Source: Golubevia sp. BC0850
Lineage: Eukaryota > Basidiomycota > Exobasidiomycetes > Golubeviales > Golubeviaceae
DNA length: 64,000 nucleotides
Reading direction: 5' to 3'
NCBI GenBank assembly: GCA_012976225.1
Contig: JAAVVG010000009.1
Coordinates: 310,001 to 374,000, forward strand
A program made the position numbers and the translations under genes. The notes beneath the pieces were generated by a model, which saw only the letters and a program-made list of their open reading frames with translations, did not search any database and had not been told where the DNA came from. Shown here one piece after another: positions 59,681 through 64,000 of the stretch. The number at the start of each line of letters is the position of its first letter. The stretch's first letter is position 1.

Positions 59681-60842
59681 TTTTTCTCCCTGATCACTGA
59701 CCCTCTCTTTTCTTCTTCTCCATTCCTTCCTTCTTCCTACTTATCTCTCTAATCAATCGGTTTAATTTCAAAAAAAAAGGTTCTCATCTGTTCATCTCTT
59801 TCAATTCTGTACTTTTACCCATTTCGCAAAGGTTTCTTTTTCTCTCTTTCTCTAAAAGCAAAACAAACGGTGCGTACTTGCCCGGTGACTGATATGGTGT
59901 GAGCTTTTCAAAAGGTTGGAGGGCATGTTGAATGGGACGTGGGAAGGAAGCTGAGTAGGATGTCGAGGAGAAAGGGCCGCAGGGAGGAGCTGCAAGGTGA
60001 AGGGAGGTGAAGAATCAGGGAAGGAAAGCTTCAACAAGAGATACCAATCTCAAAGAGAACATCATCACAAAATATAATCAATGATGAATTATTATGTTAC
60101 CAATAATTCTACAGGAAGAGCCGTCGTGAGCCATCCGGACTGTTGCTGTTTCCCTTTCGTCAGTCCCACTTGTGGGAATGGCTTCTCTCTTCTAAAGCAT
60201 CATTCATCTCTTTCACTTCAAATTTCATTCGTCGAGGATCCGGAAACACATCTCTTCCTTTCTTTTTCCTTTTTGAAAAGGATCCCTCTCTTCTTCAAGA
60301 TCCTCTTTTCGACTAATTTGTTCTTTTCCTCCTTCGGGGGTTGAGAGGGATGGAAGCCGGAGAGAGGCCTTCTTTTGCGGAATTGGGGGCTTTTCTTTTT
60401 CAAGACATCTTTTCCTTCACGGAGGAGGTGACGGTGAAAGAGGGGAGGAGGTTTTTCTGGGTTTTCTCTTCTTGAGAGGAATTGAGGTGGAAGGAGGATG
60501 GGACTTGTGAGGAAGGAGGTAGAGAGGTGAGATGCCGCGGAAGGCACTGTCGAGAAATGGTTTTTCTGAAAAGGTTTTAGAAGCTGATGCTGTTCCTTTT
60601 GAGGTTGTGGTTTTGAGGAGGAGATGAGGGGGGGGGGTCGAAGCTTCTTACACTCTCCGAAGACTAATCTAGTTTCTTTCTTCTCTTTCTTTTTTCCTGA
60701 TCTTCTTGTTCTCTCTTCCTTCATCTCTTCGATCGTCAATATTCATCTGACTGGTCGTCTTCATGGTTTCAACAACTGTTTCTTCCATTCGACCCTGGGC
60801 ACTTAGTCGAAGCTTCGTCTGTAATCCCATCAAACCTTCACA
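59681..60842. other. 1.1 kb interval upstream of the uL30m gene
   Basis: CT-rich and AG-rich tracts with no supported gene. A minus-strand frame of 173 codons (60218-60739) is Lys/Pro/Arg-rich and looks like the complement of pyrimidine tracts. An isolated box C-like ATGATGA near 60081 has no matching box D. The right end should hold the uL30m promoter. Confidence 0.5.
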
Positions 60843-61421
60843 ATGGTTCTTTCAATCCCTTCACTTGTAACAAGAAGTACCTTCAAAGCTTTACCGTTCA
60901 TTCCAAATAGTCTCTCTCTTTCAAGTCGAACATTCTCAACAACCAATTCAACTCTTGATTCCTCAACCAAATTACCAACCACACATTACCGTATCACCCT
61001 TCGTCGATCAGCCATAGGTTTACCATCTCGATACACGAAAATCCTAGAAGCTCTGGGTTTACATAAACGTTTATCTTCTGTTTATCATTTACAAACTCCT
61101 TCTGCTGCTGGTTCAATTCTTGCAGTCAAGGAATTAGTTCACGTCGATAATGTTAGAAGAATCGATGAAGATGTAAGAGTCGATGGGCAAGTCAGTGTCA
61201 GTGATGGTGGATTGGAAGAAAATTTCATGGGAATGGATGGATTAGATAGAGTTGAAGATCATGAAGCGGTTTGGGTTGATGAGAAGGGTGAGGTGGTTAG
61301 CTGGGGGAAGGAAGCTAGGAAAGCTCCTAAGGGTTACAGGATCATTGGAAGCTTGACAAATGAAGGAAGGAACAAAGAATTTAGGGAGAGAGAGGAAGTC
61401 AGGAAAAGCTTCGGATTGTGA
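60843..61421 (+). CDS. MRPL33: mitochondrial large-subunit ribosomal protein uL30m
   Basis: A single exon of 192 residues. The N-terminus (to about residue 40) is rich in Ser, Arg and Leu with few acids, consistent with a mitochondrial presequence (SLSSRTFSTTNS). The L30 core follows: HYRITLRRSAIGLPSRYTKILEALGL, then HKRLSSVYHLQTPSAAGSILAVKELVHVDNV. The C-terminal 80 residues are a fungal-type extension. It sits in the large subunit of the mitochondrial ribosome. The absence of an intron is unusual among genes of this window. Confidence 0.9.
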   Translation: MVLSIPSLVTRSTFKALPFIPNSLSLSSRTFSTTNSTLDSSTKLPTTHYRITLRRSAIGLPSRYTKILEALGLHKRLSSVYHLQTPSAAGSILAVKELVHVDNVRRIDEDVRVDGQVSVSDGGLEENFMGMDGLDRVEDHEAVWVDEKGEVVSWGKEARKAPKGYRIIGSLTNEGRNKEFREREEVRKSFGL

Positions 61422-61905
61422 TTGATGGAGATGGGAAGATGAAATCTTTTTAAACACATTGAAAAATGATAAAACAATTCATAACTCACGAAACCCTATT
61501 GGCGTGTTAGCATTCTCTCTTTACTTGAAACGACGAGTGCAGTCTCCTAGAAGTCCTGGACAAGTATAAGTGGAAGGAGTAGAGAGAAAGCGAGACGGTG
61601 GCAACTCTGCTCGCAATCCACCCTCCTGCCGTCAATGCCCTCCACTCGCAAATCAGCATCACCAAAGACGGAATTATTAACTAACATCGAAAGTCGATTC
61701 GAAACTCTAACCAAAGAAAGAAACCCGATGTGAAAGGAATAAGAGTCAAGCTCAGACTGGAGAGGTTCGATAACTGGCATTGTGTTCGAGGTGAAGCACG
61801 ACACTTGACACTTTCCAGTAGTCGAAAAAGAAACATCAAAAGGTCTCTCTTTCTCTTTTCTTGTCCCATCCAAAATTCGAGAATAAGAGCCTTTCCAAAT
61901 CAAAA
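61422..61905 (+). promoter_or_regulatory. region between uL30m and the bHLH gene
   Basis: 484 bases, holding the uL30m 3' UTR and the promoter and leader of the bHLH gene. No other feature recognised. Confidence 0.45.
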
Positions 61906-64000
61906 ATGGCGTCAAACCAGAATCGAGCAAACGAGGATCAAAGTGATGCTTCGGTCACTTCTCCACCTAACTCTACTTCTTCCAACCATAGAGATAGCAT
62001 TGGAAGTGGAACTTCGGCTTCTTCAACCGATTTGAACGAAAATGGAAATGAGAAAAAAGTTGAAAGGTGAGTCTATCTATTGATGGTTTGAACGTTGAGA
62101 GATGCGAAACATGACCTTGTAACCCCTGTTCTGACCCTCGAACCTTCTGTCACCCTTTTCTCTTCTCCCCTTCAGTCTCCTCAGCTCTGAGTCTTCCCCT
62201 AAGAGTACTGGAGGTAGAATCGCCAAAGTCAACGCAGCTGTGGCTTTGGGGAACCTTTCACCCACTTCAACGACTCCGATTCCCAATGGCGACGATGCTT
62301 CGACTTCCAAGTCTGCAACAATTACTCCAACTCAAGATCCAATCTCATCTACACCTGTAGCTGCAGCTGCTGAACCACCGAAGCGCAAATCTAGAGTCCT
62401 CTCAAGAAAGACGGATCACAGCGTCATAGAACGTAGAAGACGAGAAAAGATTAACGAGAGGTTAATCAGGTTACAGGAGACTGTGCCCGCTTGTAGAGAA
62501 GAAGCGACTGAGATGCTAGCTTCAAAACTCATCAAGAAGAGGAAAAGAACTGAGGAAGAGATCCAGAAGGAGATCGGCGAGAAGGTTAGTTGGCAGTCGA
62601 GTTGTTCAATTGGTTCATCTTCCCGATCCTTACTAACCTTTGTCTTTTCTTCTCTTGGAAAAAGATGGTACTCGAGAAACTCTGCATCATCAGTCACACT
62701 TTTGGTGAGTCGCCTTTCGATCTCAAACTAGCACGCTCAACAAAGTATCCTTTCGACCATGCAAGCTGACTTTGTCCTTCTCTTTCGCTCTATTCAGACT
62801 ACGTCGAAGAGCTCAGAGCTTCAGTCGAACACTACAAAAGACTTTGTGCTTGTGAGACAACTGCACCCGTTCCCGAGCCTCATAAGGATCAACATCACAA
62901 GTTTGCGCATGAACACGAAGCTACTCCTCAAATTCAGCCAACTTCTCCTACTGGAGCTCAAGAGCTCGTCGTCTCGGATCCACTTTCTCTGCCAACTACT
63001 TCTTCTTCTTCAAATGTCCCTAAGAGAAAACGTCATTGGGGAAGTAATCGACCTCCAAAAGTCGAAAACAAAAAGAAGGGGAAAAAGGACGGTGATCCAA
63101 CTATGGAAGAAGATGAAAAGAGAGGCAAGAGAAAATCAGCCTTGAAGAAGAGAAGCTACAATGAGTTGGAAGACGAAGAAGAAGATGAACTAGAAGTGGA
63201 AAGCGATGAGGATGGAAGATTAGGAAAGGACGAAGATGATTATGAACCTGCTAATGCAAATGCAGAGAAAGGGAAAAGAAGAAAGAGAAACGTAGACCGT
63301 GAATATTCACCTTCGGAAGATGAAGATACTTATATGGAAGGTTTAGAGGACTCGGAAACTTTAGACGGTGATTCAATCTCTGAGAGATCAAGAAGACAGT
63401 CGTTATCTTCAGAAGTTCACAGAAACTCTTTGGGATCAATCAATTCGGCTTCAAATGGAAATGCGATCTGGAACTCTGTCCCAGTGACGACTTGTAATAG
63501 AATGAGAGCTGGTTGGCCAAGTCCTGAAGATTCGAATGAAAGAGGTACTCAGATCAGAGCTGAAAGTGGGAAAGAGTTCAATGAGAACGGCATCGAAATT
63601 GGACGAGGAGCTGGAAAGATGCACGTTCATGACACTTCATGTCTTGCTTCAACTTCTTCCCCTAGAGTCCACAATCAAGATGCAAGCATTCATCCTTCTG
63701 TTTCTCTGTCCCATCTATACTCCTCTAGTCCTTTAGAATCCGCAAGCTCATCTTCTTCATCAAGATTGCCTTCAATCGAAGAGTTTAGGAAATCCTACCG
63801 AGTCAGGAGCTCATCACAGAGCTCAACTCCTGTTCAAAGAGAGGTGGCAACCATGGGGGTCGGTAACAGACTTCGTACCGTATCTTCTAATTCTGCAATC
63901 CCAACCCAACCTCTGGTCCTTCAAGCTTCTTCTATGTCCACCTCAACAACTTTCTGTCCTCAACATTCGCCTTCAGTCAAAGATTCACAGAGCAGAGTTC
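61906..64000 (+). CDS. bHLH transcription factor, C-terminus beyond window
   Basis: Exons 61906-62066, 62176-62584, 62665-62704 and from about 62798 onward join in phase and stay open to the right edge. The basic region and helix 1 are DHSVIERRRREKINERLIRLQ; the E-RRR pattern fits E-box (CACGTG-type) recognition. A long loop (EMLASKLIKKRKRTEEEIQ) leads to helix 2, VLEKLCIISHTFDYVEELRASV, which is interrupted by two introns. Downstream the protein is acidic then Ser-rich, with NLS-like PKRKRHW and KRGKRKSALKKRS. Basidiomycete relatives have the same expanded loop. A start 45 bases upstream (61861) is possible. Targets cannot be inferred. Confidence 0.86.

Noticed and set aside
60075-60230. Isolated box C-like ATGATGA
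   Set aside because: No CTGA box D with a closing stem within a plausible distance.
60218-60739. Minus-strand 173-codon Lys/Pro/Arg-rich frame
   Set aside because: Its composition is what the complement of pyrimidine- and purine-rich tracts would give; no domain and no conserved splice context.
1-64000. Mobile elements, viral remnants, CRISPR arrays, telomeric repeats
   Set aside because: No reverse transcriptase, integrase, transposase or capsid-like reading frame, no terminal repeats and no TTAGGG array were seen anywhere in the window.

Overview
This is a stretch of a fungal nuclear genome, almost certainly a basidiomycete. Protein-coding genes are dense, on both strands, and broken by many short introns (mostly about 60-150 bases) with GTGAGT-type donors and pyrimidine-rich acceptors. 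Many proteins carry long Ser/Thr/Pro/Asn-rich disordered regions. The gene set is that of a free-standing chromosome arm: no rRNA, tRNA, CRISPR, phage or recognisable transposon was found. A yeast-like Pucciniomycotina or related basidiomycete would fit, but the lineage is a guess.

Layout, left to right: a secreted GH5 exo-1,3-glucanase (+); a secreted LysM protein (-); the APC/C subunit CDC27/APC3 (+); a Rap1/Rsr1-type small GTPase (-); a four-helix DUF7704-like membrane protein (-); RAD54 (+) facing a DPB11/Rad4/TopBP1 BRCT scaffold (-); a gene-poor 1.6 kb; an unknown membrane protein (+); class II fructose-bisphosphate aldolase (+); a dual-specificity phosphatase with a rhodanese-like N-terminus (-); an unknown Ser-rich protein (-); MLH1 (+); a double-Myb telobox protein resembling Tay1/Teb1 (-); a Munc13-like C2/MUN protein (Ync13 type, -); a secreted heme-thiolate peroxygenase (+); an F-box/LRR-like protein (-); a small membrane protein (+); a RING-like protein with SUMO-interaction-like motifs (-); a non-coding snoRNA host transcript carrying U14 and a second box C/D candidate (+); mitochondrial ribosomal protein uL30m (+); and a bHLH factor running off the right edge (+).

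Functionally the window is rich in genome-maintenance genes (RAD54 in recombination, DPB11 in replication initiation and checkpoint, MLH1 in mismatch repair, a telomere-type Myb protein, a SUMO/ubiquitin candidate, CDC27 in mitotic exit) and in cell-surface or polarity genes (exoglucanase, LysM protein, Rsr1-like GTPase, Munc13-like exocytosis factor, peroxygenase). I see no operon-like logic; this is most likely chance neighbourhood.

The most unusual signal is non-coding. At about 58.8-59.65 kb a TATA-driven, spliced transcript with pyrimidine-rich mini-exons and no ORF carries one box C/D RNA in each intron. The second has both diagnostic 18S-complementary elements of U14, but they lie about 280 nt apart, giving a U14 of about 350 nt, nearly three times the budding-yeast length.
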